Of a stretch of 64,000 bases of DNA, positions 8,466 to 17,520 are shown in pieces. The stretch is from the NCBI RefSeq assembly GCF_902459585.1, contig NZ_CABPSC010000005.1:62001-126000 (forward strand), given 5' to 3'. The notes below the pieces were generated by a model. The model had not been told where the DNA came from and did no database searches. It saw nothing but the letters and a program-made list of their open reading frames with translations. This DNA is from Pandoraea nosoerga. GTDB lineage: Bacteria > Pseudomonadota > Gammaproteobacteria > Burkholderiales > Burkholderiaceae. The translations under genes were made by a program, and so were the position numbers. Position 1 is the stretch's first letter; each line of letters begins with the position of its first letter.

Positions 8466-9179
8466 ATGTCCGTCAATTCAGCCAACCAAGCCGCTCCGGC
8501 ATCCGCCGATCCCCTGCGCGCCTATCCGGCGTTCACCCACCTGCCGCCGGTCGAGGTGCGTCTGGCCGCGTCGCTCGAAGCCATGCGCGAAGGCCGTCCG
8601 GTCATTCTCATGGACGACCTCGACCGCGAGAACGAAGCCGATCTGATCGTCGCGGCCGAGAAAATCACGCCGGCCACGATGGCCATGCTCATCCGCGAAT
8701 GCAGCGGCATCGTCTGCCTGTGCCTGCCCGACGAGACGCTGCGCCGTCTCGAGCTGCCGCCGATGGTCGAACAGAACCAGAGCCGCCATGGCACCGCGTT
8801 CACGGTGACGATCGAGGCGCGCCAGGGCGTGAGCACCGGCGTCTGCGCGGCCGATCGCGTCACGACGATCCGCGCGGCCATTGCCGACGACGCCAAGCCG
8901 TCCGATCTCTCCCGCCCCGGCCACGTCTTCCCGCTGCGCGCGCAGCCCGGCGGCGTGCTCACCCGGCGCGGCCACACCGAAGGCTCGGTCGATCTGGCGA
9001 TTCTCGCCGGCCTCAAGCCGGCCGCCGTGCTGTGCGAGCTGATGAATCCCGACGGAACCATGACGCGCGGCGCCGACATCGAGCGCTTCGCCGAGTTGCA
9101 CGGCCTGCCGATTCTCACCATCGACGAGTTGGCGACGTACCGCCGTCAGCAGGCGCAAGGTCGCGCTCAGGCCGCCTGA
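8466..9179 (+). CDS. ribB: 3,4-dihydroxy-2-butanone-4-phosphate synthase
   Basis: A 237-residue enzyme that converts ribulose 5-phosphate to 3,4-dihydroxy-2-butanone 4-phosphate plus formate for riboflavin synthesis. The acidic metal loop [11 protein letters not shown] is near residue 45. The central [12 protein letters not shown] and [11 protein letters not shown] motifs are also present. The protein ends shortly after the RibB domain, so it lacks the GTP cyclohydrolase II domain of fused RibBA proteins. It stands alone behind an FMN riboswitch, an arrangement common for a regulated extra ribB copy in proteobacteria. The ATG is preceded by GAGGAG. Confidence 0.96.
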   Translation: MSVNSANQAAPASADPLRAYPAFTHLPPVEVRLAASLEAMREGRPVILMDDLDRENEADLIVAAEKITPATMAMLIRECSGIVCLCLPDETLRRLELPPMVEQNQSRHGTAFTVTIEARQGVSTGVCAADRVTTIRAAIADDAKPSDLSRPGHVFPLRAQPGGVLTRRGHTEGSVDLAILAGLKPAAVLCELMNPDGTMTRGADIERFAELHGLPILTIDELATYRRQQAQGRAQAA

Positions 9180-9290
9180 ACCGCCAGCGGCGACAGGCCC
9201 ACAGCGCCGTGGTCTCGGCGCCGGGCGAGGCCGAGGGCGCCTGGCGGTGCCGGACGGTGAGGTGCCGGGCTGCCATGCACGCCCCCTAAG

Positions 9291-9324
9291 CCATCGCCCA
9301 TCGCCCATCGCCCATCGCCCATGG
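9291..9324. repeat. 7-bp tandem repeat (CCCATCG), about 5 copies
   Basis: The unit CCCATCG is repeated head to tail from 9291 to 9324, the last copy ending CCCATGG. It lies in the gap between ribB and the thioesterase gene. Non-coding. Confidence 0.9.
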
Positions 9325-9385
9325 CCGGCCCGCGCGTCCGACGCTTCCCTCTAACGCCGCTCACCCCGTCGCGCGCCGTAACTTC

Positions 9386-9391
9386 TATAAT
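9386..9391 (+). promoter_or_regulatory. -10 box of the PaaI-like thioesterase gene
   Basis: A perfect TATAAT 43 bp upstream of the thioesterase ATG. No strong -35 box is visible at the expected distance. Confidence 0.5.
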
Positions 9392-9434
9392 CGTCGGACA
9401 TTCCTAGCATCATAAAAGTTACGAGGAAGACGTC

Positions 9435-10016
9435 ATGACGCAAAGTGCCCCTCAAAGCCGACCGGACGCCGCCGCCGTCCTTGCCCGATGGGAAGCCGAC
9501 GAAGCCGCCGTGCGGGCACGGCTGGCCCGCGGCGGACCCGCCCGCTTCGGCGTGGCCGCCCCCTCGGACGTCGCGGGCTTGTCCGGCAACGAGATTTTCC
9601 AGGCGATGTTCGACGGCAAGCTGCCGATGCCGCCGATCAGCGAGACGCTCGGCTTCATCGCCATCGAGATCGCCGACGGACGCGCCGTCTTCCAGGGCCG
9701 CCCCGCCCTGCCCTACTACAACCCACTCGGCACCATTCACGGCGGCTGGTTCGCCACGCTGCTCGATTCCGCGCTCGCGTGCGCGATCCACTCGACGCTG
9801 CCCGCCGGACGCAGCTACACCACGCTCGAGCTCAAGACGAACATGGTGCGCGCGCTCACCCGCGACGTGCCCTGCGTGCGTGCCGAAGGCAAGGTGATCC
9901 AGACGGGACGCCAGATCGGCATCTCGGAAGGCCGCATCGTCGGACCGGACGGCACGCTCTACGCGCACGCCACGACCACATGCCTGATCTTCGATTTCCC
10001 GCCGCGCAAGGCGTAA
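9435..10016 (+). CDS. PaaI family hotdog-fold thioesterase
   Basis: A 193-residue protein. The C-terminal two thirds carries the hotdog signature NPLGTIHGGWFATLLDSALA (Asp/Gly helix of the PaaI family) followed by YTTLELKTNMVRAL. About 70 N-terminal residues are family-variable. Members hydrolyse acyl- or aryl-CoA thioesters. The substrate cannot be inferred because the gene stands alone, bounded by a promoter and a bidirectional terminator. The ATG follows an AGGAAG ribosome site. Confidence 0.87.
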   Translation: MTQSAPQSRPDAAAVLARWEADEAAVRARLARGGPARFGVAAPSDVAGLSGNEIFQAMFDGKLPMPPISETLGFIAIEIADGRAVFQGRPALPYYNPLGTIHGGWFATLLDSALACAIHSTLPAGRSYTTLELKTNMVRALTRDVPCVRAEGKVIQTGRQIGISEGRIVGPDGTLYAHATTTCLIFDFPPRKA

Positions 10017-10050
10017 GATCGTCCACCGCCCCGACAATCGTCCTCGCCAC

Positions 10051-10086
10051 AAAAAAGCCCGCGGGTATCGCTACCGCGGGCTTTTT
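10051..10086. terminator. Bidirectional terminator between thioesterase and antiporter genes
   Basis: A GC-rich stem (GCCCGCGGGTA with TACCGCGGGC, one bulged G) is flanked by six A on the left and five T on the right, so it can act on both strands. It lies 35 bp after the thioesterase stop. Confidence 0.85.
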
Positions 10087-10199
10087 CATGGCTTCCCGAT
10101 TCCGCTCCATTCCGCTCCTTCCCCCCTCTTTCCACCCGCCCCTTCCGGCCCCTTCCAGTCCCTTTCCTCCGGCGCCTCGCAAGGTCTTCGCGTCGCCCG

Positions 10200-10232
10200 C
10201 CATCGCAGCGCCATCGCAGCGCCATCGCAGCG
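10200..10232. repeat. 11-bp tandem repeat, 3 copies
   Basis: Three exact copies of CCATCGCAGCG lie just beyond the stop codon of the antiporter gene on the minus strand. Confidence 0.9.
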
Positions 10233-10252
10233 CCGGCGCCTCCGGTCTCGAC

Positions 10253-12034
10253 TCAGTGCGGCGATCCCCCGCCATGGTCGCCGTCGGGCTGATGCTCGAG
10301 CGTCTCCTTCAGCGCGATCTGGAGCTTCGCGTGCATGCGCACGAACCAGCTGCGCATGGCGATCGCAAGTATCACCGTGCCGGCCACGATCAACGCGACC
10401 ATCTCGGTGGACGGAAGAATGCTTGCCGAGAGCGCCGCCACGAGCAGAATCACGCCGACCATCGCCGCGATCGGCAGAATCTCCGCCACCACGCGCCGCA
10501 CCTGGAACGTGTAGCGGCCGGTGAGGCTCGGCGGCACCGAGAGTTCCACGAGCAGCAGCGAGAGCGACTTGACCTTGCGGTACACGGCAATCAGGAACGG
10601 CAGCGAGACCACCAGCGCACCGCCCCAGACGAGGGCGCTCTGCAGGCTCGGATCGCTCACCCACGGCGACATCAGGTCCGCGAGCCGGCCGTAGAAGAAC
10701 GCGCCGCCGAGGAAGATCGTCACCACGAGCGCGAGGTTGATCGCCACGCTCACGACGATCCGCCGAATGATGGTCACCAGCGCTGCGCTGTCGCCCGTCA
10801 GTTGAATGCTCTGCAGCCATTGCGTGTACTGGCCCAGCACATATGACAGACGCCCGGGCATGGCGCGCCCGAGCCAACGCGTGAATGGATCGGCGCTCTT
10901 GATCAGGTAAGGCGTGAGCAGCGTGGTGATGACCGACACCGCCACGGCGATCGGATACAGGAAGTCGCTCGTCACCTTGAGCGAGAGTCCCAGCGAGGCG
11001 ATGATGAACGAGAACTCGCCGATCTGCGACAGCCCCATGCCCACACGCATCGACGTGCTGCCGTCCTGCCCAGACAGGTACGCGCCCAGACCGCACGAGA
11101 CGATCTTGCCGATCACCACGGCCACCGTGATCACCAGGATTGGCCAGACATAGGTGGCGAGCACGTGCGGGTCGAGCAACAGGCCGATGGTGACGAAGAA
11201 CACGGCGCTGAACATGTCGCGCAGCGGCGCCACGAGCCGTTCGATGGTGTGCAGCTCCCTCGCCTCGGCCATGATCGCGCCGATCAGGAACGCGCCGAGC
11301 GCCACGCTGTAGCCCATCTGAATCACGAGCAGACAGAAGCCGAAGCACAGGCCGAGCACGACGACCAGCAACATTTCATCGCTCTTGAACTTCGCCACGT
11401 AGGCGAGAATGCGCGGCACGAGCAGAATGCCCACGACGAGCGACACCACCATGAACAGCAGCAGCTTGCCCAGCGTGAAGGTGGCTTCACCCGCGTCGAC
11501 CGAACCGCTGATGGCAATGCCCGAGAGCAGCGCGATCATGCCGATGGCGAGCACGTCCTCCACGATCAGCACGCCAAAGATGAGCTGCGCGAAACGCTCG
11601 CGCTTCATGCCCAGTTCGTCGAGCGCTTTCACGATGATCGTGGTCGACGAGACGGCGAGCATGGCGCCGAGGAAGATCGAATCCATCGACTTCCAGCCGA
11701 AGAAGCGTCCGATCTCGTAGCCGATCCACAGCATCAGCACGATTTCGGTGATCGCCGCGACGAATGCCGTCACGCCCACGCGCGCGAGCTTGCGCAGACT
11801 GAATTCCAGACCCAGCGAGAACATCAGGAACACGACACCGAGCTCCGCCAGGATGCCGATCGTCTTCTCGTCGTGTATCAGCGCGAACGGCGGCGTGTAG
11901 GGGCCGATGATCACGCCCGCCACGATGTAGCCGAGCACCACCGGCTGCCGGAACCGGTTGAAGATGACGGTCACGATGCCCGCCAGCAGCATGATGACGG
12001 CCAGGTCCTGAATGAAGTCGATGGCGTGATGCAT
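10253..12034 (-). CDS. CPA2-family cation:proton antiporter
   Basis: A 593-residue inner-membrane protein with an N-terminal Na+/H+ exchanger domain (about 12 helices over residues 1-390; motifs PVVLGYIVAGVIIGP, SLGLEFSLRKL, EDVLAIGM). Two to four further helices lie in the C-terminal third. Unlike KefB/KefC it has no recognisable TrkA-N nucleotide-binding domain; the tail is short and His/Gly-rich. The ATG at 12034 is preferred because it opens with a membrane-ready segment and has GGGGAG 10 nt upstream; the frame extends to 12364 without homology-like sequence. Probable role is K+ or Na+ export in exchange for protons. Confidence 0.87.
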   Translation of the reverse strand: MHHAIDFIQDLAVIMLLAGIVTVIFNRFRQPVVLGYIVAGVIIGPYTPPFALIHDEKTIGILAELGVVFLMFSLGLEFSLRKLARVGVTAFVAAITEIVLMLWIGYEIGRFFGWKSMDSIFLGAMLAVSSTTIIVKALDELGMKRERFAQLIFGVLIVEDVLAIGMIALLSGIAISGSVDAGEATFTLGKLLLFMVVSLVVGILLVPRILAYVAKFKSDEMLLVVVLGLCFGFCLLVIQMGYSVALGAFLIGAIMAEARELHTIERLVAPLRDMFSAVFFVTIGLLLDPHVLATYVWPILVITVAVVIGKIVSCGLGAYLSGQDGSTSMRVGMGLSQIGEFSFIIASLGLSLKVTSDFLYPIAVAVSVITTLLTPYLIKSADPFTRWLGRAMPGRLSYVLGQYTQWLQSIQLTGDSAALVTIIRRIVVSVAINLALVVTIFLGGAFFYGRLADLMSPWVSDPSLQSALVWGGALVVSLPFLIAVYRKVKSLSLLLVELSVPPSLTGRYTFQVRRVVAEILPIAAMVGVILLVAALSASILPSTEMVALIVAGTVILAIAMRSWFVRMHAKLQIALKETLEHQPDGDHGGGSPH

Positions 12035-12427
12035 CCGATACGTTCTCCCCGCGGCGCGCTGCGCCGATATGACTGTTTTTGACGCCACGCCGATGTCGCG
12101 CCGCAGGCCCTGGCGGGCTGCAGCGAAAACACAAGCGCGATGCTCGATGAAGGTGGGAAGCCGGCCGTGTGCTGCCGGCTTGATAGACGTTGCGCCGGGT
12201 CGCTCCCGATCGGCGGCCGGGTCTGCCCCGGCCCGTCCGAGCGGGCTGGCCGCTTCGCGGCCTCGCGGCGTGCCTGCTGCGAGTGCGGAGCCGCCGACCT
12301 GCGCCGGATCAATATACGCGATGGGCGAACACGCGCGCAACCCAAGATTGACGGGGCTTTTCATAAAAAATTCCCGCTATCTGCGTTGGCGTCGAAATTT
12401 TTTCCCTTGCATTTCAGTCGACGATTA
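12035..12427. other. Intergenic region upstream of the antiporter, no gene seen
   Basis: Nearly 400 bp between the minus-strand antiporter start and the regulatory palindrome. GC-rich frames here lack codon bias and motifs. The AT-rich part after 12350 probably holds promoters for the divergent genes. Confidence 0.5.
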
Positions 12428-12441
12428 TGTGAAATATCACA
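12428..12441. promoter_or_regulatory. Palindrome TGTGA-N4-TCACA upstream of the DUF2848 gene
   Basis: A perfect 5-bp inverted repeat, TGTGAAATATCACA, lies 69 bp upstream of the DUF2848 start. The half-sites resemble CRP sites, but the spacer is 4 bp as in FNR sites rather than 6. It could be an operator for the neighbouring GntR regulator or for a CRP/FNR-family protein. A second inverted repeat (GACGGCA/TGCCGTC, 12466-12490) follows. Confidence 0.5.
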
Positions 12442-12509
12442 CAAATATCAATCGAATTTCACAATGACGGCAAGCTCGCTGGCTGCCGTCGCCTCCGGAG
12501 CGTCGGCGC

Positions 12510-13259
12510 ATGACTTCCCGCCTTGTCTTTTCGGTGCCCGGTGAGGGCGCCACGACTTCCCTCACTTCCATGACGTCCGCCTCCCGCGTCGCGCCCGAAG
12601 ACCCTCTTGCCCCTCTTGCCCAGATCAATGTGCCGGTCGACACCTTGATCGTTGCCGGCTGGGCCGGGCGCGATCGCGACGCCGCGGAGCACCACATCGC
12701 CGAGCTGGCCGCGCTCGGCGTGCGCCGTCCGTCGAGCACGCCGTGCTTCTATCGGCTCGCGCCGGCGCTGCTCTCGCAGGACGACGCCATCGACGTCGTC
12801 GGCGAAACGAGCACCGGGGAGGCCGAATGCGTGCTCGTGCGCTGCGGCGACGAATGGTTCGTGAGCGTCGGCTCCGATCACACCGACCGCGAAGTCGAGG
12901 CGTATGGCGTGACCGTCTCGAAGCAGGTGTGCGCAAAGCCGGTGGCCCGCCAGGCGTGGCGCTTCGGCGAGGTTGCCGGCCACTGGGACCGGCTGGTGCT
13001 GCGCTCATGGGTGAGCGCCAACGGCGAACGCCGCCTGTACCAGGAAGGCACCGTAGCCGGGTTGCTCTCGCCGCACGAGCTAATGACCCGGCTTGGCCCG
13101 CACGGCCTGCCCTCAGGCGCGGTCATGTTCTGTGGCACACTCGCTGCCATTGGCGGCGTGGCCGGCGGCGACGTGTTCGAGATCGAATTGCACGACCCGG
13201 TCCTCGGCCGCACGATCCGGCATCGTTACGCCACCCGCGCGCTGGCGATCGCCGACTGA
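12510..13259 (+). CDS. DUF2848 family protein
   Basis: A 249-residue soluble protein matching the DUF2848 pattern: DTLIVAGWAGRDRDAAEHHI near residue 45, then RRPSSTPCFYRLAPALL, and SVGSDHTDREVEAYGV in the middle. The C-terminal part (SGAVMFCGTLAAIGG, then GDVFEIELHDPVLG) recalls the closing strands of fumarylacetoacetate hydrolase-like enzymes, but that link is only suggestive. It is followed after 14 bp by a GntR regulator and then an amidase, forming a small catabolic-looking cassette. GGAG lies 10 nt before the ATG. Function unknown, probably a hydrolase acting with the amidase. Confidence 0.82.
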   Translation: MTSRLVFSVPGEGATTSLTSMTSASRVAPEDPLAPLAQINVPVDTLIVAGWAGRDRDAAEHHIAELAALGVRRPSSTPCFYRLAPALLSQDDAIDVVGETSTGEAECVLVRCGDEWFVSVGSDHTDREVEAYGVTVSKQVCAKPVARQAWRFGEVAGHWDRLVLRSWVSANGERRLYQEGTVAGLLSPHELMTRLGPHGLPSGAVMFCGTLAAIGGVAGGDVFEIELHDPVLGRTIRHRYATRALAIAD

Positions 13260-13273
13260 TTCCGCCCGACCCG

Positions 13274-14005
13274 ATGCCCAACGATACATCCCTCGAATCG
13301 CCTGCCCTGTCTGCTGCCGCCCCCGCCGCGCCCGCCGCTCCCGATGCCCGCGCGCCTTGCGCCCCGCCGGCCGACGGCCGCAGTCTGGCCGAACGGGCAT
13401 ACGAGGCGATCAAGCACGACATCATCACGCTGCGCCTGCGTCCGGGCGAGACGCTCAACGAAGCGCAGCTCATGCACTCGACAGGGCTCGGACGCACACC
13501 GGTCCATCAGGCGATGCACCGGCTCGCGCTCGAGGGATTGCTGGTCATCCTGCCGCGCAAGGGCGCGATGGTCGCGCCCGTCTCCCTGAACGACGCCCTC
13601 GAGATCATCGACGTGCGCATGATCAACGAGACGTATTGCGTCGAGCTGGCCGCGCGCGCGGCGACGCCCGAGGACCTCGCGGCCATCGCCGCCGTGCTGG
13701 CACGCTCGCGCCACGCCATCGCGGCGCGCGACGTGGCCGCCATGATGGGCATCGATCGCGACTTCCATCTCGCCATCTCGCGCGCCTCGCGCAACCAGAC
13801 GCTCGCCGAACTGCTGCGCGGCCTGCACGAGCGCTCGCTGCGCTTCTGGTTTCTGGCGCTGTCCACGCCGAGCCATCTGGAAGACGTCTACGAAGAGCAC
13901 CTCGAACTGTACGAAGCGCTCGCCGCGCACGACGCCGGGCGCGCACGCCGGGCGATTACCCGACACATCGAAGAATTCCGCACCCATATCCTGAAAGCGA
14001 TCTGA
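13274..14005 (+). CDS. GntR family regulator (FadR subfamily)
   Basis: A 243-residue regulator. After a 35-residue Ala/Pro-rich leader, a winged helix-turn-helix occupies roughly residues 38-105 (LAERAYEAIKHDIITLRLRP, then RTPVHQAMHRLALEGLL). An all-helical FCD ligand-binding domain follows, with the pattern DRDFHLAISRAS and a final HIEEFRTHIL helix. It sits between DUF2848 and amidase genes (14 bp and 2 bp gaps) and presumably controls this cassette, with an amide, acid or carbamate effector. The palindrome at 12428 is a candidate site. Confidence 0.9.
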   Translation: MPNDTSLESPALSAAAPAAPAAPDARAPCAPPADGRSLAERAYEAIKHDIITLRLRPGETLNEAQLMHSTGLGRTPVHQAMHRLALEGLLVILPRKGAMVAPVSLNDALEIIDVRMINETYCVELAARAATPEDLAAIAAVLARSRHAIAARDVAAMMGIDRDFHLAISRASRNQTLAELLRGLHERSLRFWFLALSTPSHLEDVYEEHLELYEALAAHDAGRARRAITRHIEEFRTHILKAI

Positions 14006-14007
14006 CC

Positions 14008-15393
14008 ATGAGCCCCGACGCCATCGATCTGCAACGCCCCCTGTCCGAACTCGCCGCCGCGCTCGACGCCGCACGTACCACGAGCCGCGCGCTCACCGAG
14101 CAGGCGCTCGCGCGCATTGCCGACCCGGCCGGCCAGGGAGCGGTCGTCTTCACGCACGTCGACGCGCAAGCCGCGCGCGAGGCTGCCGACGGCCTCGACG
14201 CACTGCGCCGCGCCGGCGTGCGGCTCTCGCCGCTCATGGGCATTCCGGTGTCGGTGAAGGATCTGTTCGACGTCGCGGGGCAAGTCACGCGCGCCGGCTC
14301 GAAAGTGCTGAGCAACGTCCCGGCCGCCACGCGCGATGCCCTCGCAGTGGCGCGTCTGCGTCAGGCCGGTGCGGTCGTCGTCGGGCGAACGAACATGACG
14401 GAATTCGCGTTCTCGGGGCTCGGCCTGAACCCGCACTACGGCACGCCTCGCTCGCCGTGGCAGCGCGAGGTCGGCCATATCGCGGGGGGCTCGTCCTCGG
14501 GGGCGGCCGCATCGGTGGCCGACGGCATGGCCGCTGTGGCCCTGGGCACCGACACGGGCGGCTCGATCCGCATTCCGTCGGCTTTCTGCGGGCTGACCGG
14601 CTTCAAGCCGACCGCAGCGCGCACGCCGCGCGAGGGCGCGCTGCCGCTTTCGACGTCGCTCGATTCGGTCGGCCCCATCGGCCGCTCCGTCGATTGCTGC
14701 GCCCGCGTCGACGCCATTCTTTCGGGCAATGCGGTCGATGAAGCGCCGCTTGCGCCGCGCAACGCGCGCGGCATGCGCTTCGGTGTTCTGACCAACTACG
14801 TGCTCGACGGCGCGCAACCGGCGGCCATCGCCATTTACGAACGTGCGCTCGCCGCGCTCGCGAAGGCCGGCGCCACGCTGGTCGAATTCACGTTCAGGCC
14901 GTTCGACGACTTGCCCGCGATCAACCGTTTCGGCTTCTCGCCCATCGAGGCTTATGCGTGGCATCGCGAGCGGCTCGCGCAATGCGCCCATGAATACGAT
15001 CCGCGCGTGCTCGTGCGCATCCGCAAGGGCGAGCCGGCGAGCGCGGCGGACTACCTCGATCTGATCGAAGCGCGGGCCGCGCTCATCGCCGCGGCAACGC
15101 CGGTATGGCAGCGCTTCGACGCCGTGCTGTGCCCGACCGTGCCGCTCACGCCGCCGGCCATCGCGCCGCTCGAGGCGAGCGACGAGACGTTTACCGCGAC
15201 GAACGCGCTGGTGCTGCGCAATCCCACGGCAATCAACATGATCGACGGCTGTGCGTTCTCGCTGCCGTGCCAGGCGGCCGGTGAAGCGCCGATCGGTCTG
15301 ATGCTGAGCGGCGCGGCCGGCGACGACGCCCGCCTGTTCCCGGTCGCGCGTGCGGTCGAGCACACGCTGCGCGCCGCCGGACTCGGGAGCTGA
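14008..15393 (+). CDS. Amidase signature family hydrolase
   Basis: A 461-residue amidase. The Ser-cisSer-Lys triad is visible: SVKDLFDV carries the Lys, GGSSSGAAASVADG the cis-Ser, and GTDTGGSIRIPSAF the nucleophilic Ser. The C-terminal region (RNPTAINMIDGCAFSLPC) is also family-typical. The length fits stand-alone amidases rather than GatA, and there is no GatB/GatC neighbour. It starts 2 bp after the GntR stop. With DUF2848 it likely hydrolyses a small amide or ureido compound; the substrate is not identifiable. Confidence 0.92.
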   Translation: MSPDAIDLQRPLSELAAALDAARTTSRALTEQALARIADPAGQGAVVFTHVDAQAAREAADGLDALRRAGVRLSPLMGIPVSVKDLFDVAGQVTRAGSKVLSNVPAATRDALAVARLRQAGAVVVGRTNMTEFAFSGLGLNPHYGTPRSPWQREVGHIAGGSSSGAAASVADGMAAVALGTDTGGSIRIPSAFCGLTGFKPTAARTPREGALPLSTSLDSVGPIGRSVDCCARVDAILSGNAVDEAPLAPRNARGMRFGVLTNYVLDGAQPAAIAIYERALAALAKAGATLVEFTFRPFDDLPAINRFGFSPIEAYAWHRERLAQCAHEYDPRVLVRIRKGEPASAADYLDLIEARAALIAAATPVWQRFDAVLCPTVPLTPPAIAPLEASDETFTATNALVLRNPTAINMIDGCAFSLPCQAAGEAPIGLMLSGAAGDDARLFPVARAVEHTLRAAGLGS

Positions 15394-15474
15394 GCGCGGC
15401 TCGCGTCGCGTGTCCCCGCAAACGGGTGTTTTTCGGGCGAAAAGTTCCGCAATTTTTCATCTCACGCACGAATC

Positions 15475-15498
15475 GGGCTGGGGTTACAATCCCAGCCC
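15475..15498. repeat. Perfect inverted repeat upstream of dsbB
   Basis: GGGCTGGG and CCCAGCCC flank an 8-nt loop GTTACAAT. The loop resembles a -10 box (TACAAT), so this could be a promoter embedded in a hairpin, or a weak terminator after the amidase gene; there is no T-run. Confidence 0.45.
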
Positions 15499-15565
15499 AA
15501 GTGCCTGCCACCCGGCGTCATGCGGGGATTCGCGGGATCTGTGATGGCTCACCGCCCGAAGTGAC

Positions 15566-16078
15566 ATGAACGCTCAACTCGACCCGGCCCTGCGCCGCGA
15601 ACGCAAGCTGTATTTCCTGATGACCCTCGTCAGCCTCGCTTTGCTGGGCGGTGCGCTGTATTTTCAGTACGTGCGCCACGAGGACCCGTGTCCGCTGTGC
15701 ATTCTGGCGCGCTACGCGCTGGTGCTGGTCGCCGTCTTTGGTCTGCTGGGCGCCGTGGCGCGCAGTTGGACGGGCATTCAGGTCGCGCGCCTGCTCGCGG
15801 CGCTCGCGGCGATCGGCGGCATGGCGGCGTCGGCGTACCTGATCTATGTGCAGGCCAATCCGCTGGTCAGTTGCGGCTACGACGTGGTCGAAGCGTTCGT
15901 CGACGCACTGCCCACCTCGCGCTGGCTGCCGCAGGTCTTTCAGGTGCAGGGCATGTGTCAGACGCAATACCCGCCGATCTTCGGCCTGACGCTGCCGATG
16001 TGGTCGCTCGCCGCGTTTGTGGTGATCTTCCTGTCGTTGGCGCTGCATCGCCCGCGCCGCGCCATTTCGCTGCGCTAG
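15566..16078 (+). CDS. dsbB: Disulfide bond formation protein B
   Basis: A 170-residue inner-membrane protein with four predicted helices. It re-oxidises DsbA by passing electrons to quinone. The first periplasmic loop has the redox pair CPLC (Cys42, Cys45) and the second has the spaced pair Cys103 (VSCGYD) and Cys131 (GMCQ). All four catalytic cysteines are therefore present, and length and topology match DsbB. It stands alone, with no dsbA neighbour. Confidence 0.95.
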   Translation: MNAQLDPALRRERKLYFLMTLVSLALLGGALYFQYVRHEDPCPLCILARYALVLVAVFGLLGAVARSWTGIQVARLLAALAAIGGMAASAYLIYVQANPLVSCGYDVVEAFVDALPTSRWLPQVFQVQGMCQTQYPPIFGLTLPMWSLAAFVVIFLSLALHRPRRAISLR

Positions 16079-16100
16079 ACAGCGTCAGCCGATTCCCGTG

Positions 16101-16158
16101 GCCCCATCTCCTGCGGCCCTATCTTCCGCGCCCCATCTCCTGCGCCCCATCTCCCGCG
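16101..16158. repeat. 14-15-bp tandem repeat, 4 copies
   Basis: Four imperfect units of the type GCCCCATCTCCTGCG (16101-16115, 16116-16129, 16130-16143, 16144-16158) lie between dsbB and the LysR gene. Non-coding. Confidence 0.8.
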
Positions 16159-16276
16159 GCCTCCCGTTGGCGGCCGCTTCTCCCCCGGTTTCCGGCAGGC
16201 CGGCCCGACCGGTGCGGCGGCTCATCGAACGCGTGGAGCGACTCGTCGCACATCGTCGCGATGCTTCTCGATCCGC

Positions 16277-17278
16277 TCATGTGCGCACCAGCGCGGGCGA
16301 GTCCGCGCCGCCGCCATGGGAGGCGTCGAGCTCGGTCGCCACTTCGGCGATGCGCCGGCGCAGCCACGTAACTTCCGGTGCGGCGTGCGTGCGCTCGTGC
16401 CAGAGCTGATAAAAGCGCATCGGCGGAAACGCGAACGGCGACGGCAGCACGCGAATCGGTAGATAGCGCGCATAGTGCTGCGCAAACTGGCGCCCCGTCG
16501 TGAAGACCAGATCCGTGCGCATGAGGACATACGGCACCAGCCCGAAGTACGGCATCGTCATCTGGATATTGCGGCGCAGGCCCTGCTCCGCGAGACACCC
16601 GTCGATAAAGCTCTGCCGCTCGGCCACGTATGGCGTGGGCGCCAGATGCGACAGCTCCAGATAGTGCTTGAGCGAGATGCCCTTGTTCGCGAGCGGATGC
16701 TGCGCGCCCAGCATGCAGACCACTTCGTCGTCGAACAGACGCGACATGTGCAGTTGCGGCGGCGGCTCGAGCCAGTTGCCGATGACCACGTCCAGCGAGC
16801 CGTTTTCGAGCGCGCCGGCGTAATCGAAGCCCGAATTGATCGGCTGCACGTGCAGCCGCGCGGACGGCGCGTCGCGGCGCAGCACTTCGGCGATGTTGGG
16901 CAGGAAGACGGCGTCGAGGTAATCGGGCGCCCCGAGGCGGAACGCGCGCGTGGTCGTCTGCGGGGCGAATTCCGTGGTGGGATGGGTGATGCGGTCGATG
17001 GCGGCAAGCGCGTCGGTGGCGTAGCCGAGCAGTTCGCGGCCGCGCTCGGTGGCGACCATGCCGCTCTTGCCGCGCACCAGAATGGCGTCGCCGGTGATCT
17101 CGCGCAGGCGGCGCAGCGAATTGCTGATGGCCGGCTGCGACTGGCCCAGCTTGAGCGCCGCACGCGAGACGCTCTGTTCTGTGAGCAGCGTATGCAGCAC
17201 CCGCAGCAGGTAGGCGTCGATCTGTTCGCGGGGTCTTTGCATGGGTGGGGAGCGCTCTGGCGGCTGGGGTTGAGCCAT
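16277..17278 (-). CDS. LysR-family regulator, likely controlling xdhABC
   Basis: A 333-residue LysR-type regulator. The N-terminal winged helix-turn-helix reads LLRVLHTLLTEQSVSRAALKLGQSQPAISNSLRRLR (two overlapping motifs around residues 24-60), followed by the substrate-binding domain with TRAFRLGAPDYLDAVFLPNI. A start at 17242 (MQRPREQID) is a good alternative to 17278; neither has a strong ribosome site. It is transcribed divergently from xdhA across a 242-bp gap, the classic arrangement for a LysR protein and its target. A purine-related effector is inferred from the neighbours. Confidence 0.88.
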   Translation of the reverse strand: MAQPQPPERSPPMQRPREQIDAYLLRVLHTLLTEQSVSRAALKLGQSQPAISNSLRRLREITGDAILVRGKSGMVATERGRELLGYATDALAAIDRITHPTTEFAPQTTTRAFRLGAPDYLDAVFLPNIAEVLRRDAPSARLHVQPINSGFDYAGALENGSLDVVIGNWLEPPPQLHMSRLFDDEVVCMLGAQHPLANKGISLKHYLELSHLAPTPYVAERQSFIDGCLAEQGLRRNIQMTMPYFGLVPYVLMRTDLVFTTGRQFAQHYARYLPIRVLPSPFAFPPMRFYQLWHERTHAAPEVTWLRRRIAEVATELDASHGGGADSPALVRT

Positions 17279-17334
17279 AGTTTATGACAATGGCACGTCA
17301 TCGGGGCGATCGAATAGGCATCATCATGGCCGAG

Positions 17335-17367
17335 AAATATTTCCCCTCGCCGCCGGTGCTATCTTCG
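17335..17367 (+). promoter_or_regulatory. Putative xdhA promoter with AAATATTTCCCC element
   Basis: An extended -10 TGCTATCTT (17357-17365) lies downstream of AAATATTTCCCC (17335-17346). The ATATTT element at the -35 position (17337-17342) and the -10 share sequence and exact 14-nt spacing with the promoter region of the NCS2 purine permease gene at 23777-23805. The divergent LysR protein is the best candidate binder. Confidence 0.55.
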
Positions 17368-17520
17368 GCGCATCCCCCAGGCCGGTGCCGTGCCCACGCG
17401 GCGCCCCGCGAGTCGGCGAACGCCGACGGGCGTTTTCGGACACTTCCAGCATTCCGGACGCCACGGACACCCAGGGCAGCATTCCAACGACGTATTCATC
17501 ACTGCACTACACTGAGAACC

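Noticed and set aside
10253-12364. 110-residue N-terminal extension of the antiporter
   Set aside because: No homology-like pattern or signal sequence before the ATG at 12034, which has its own ribosome site and opens with the first membrane helix.
12428-12441. Palindrome as a CRP site
   Set aside because: The spacer is 4 bp, whereas CRP sites need 6 between TGTGA and TCACA; kept only as an unassigned operator.
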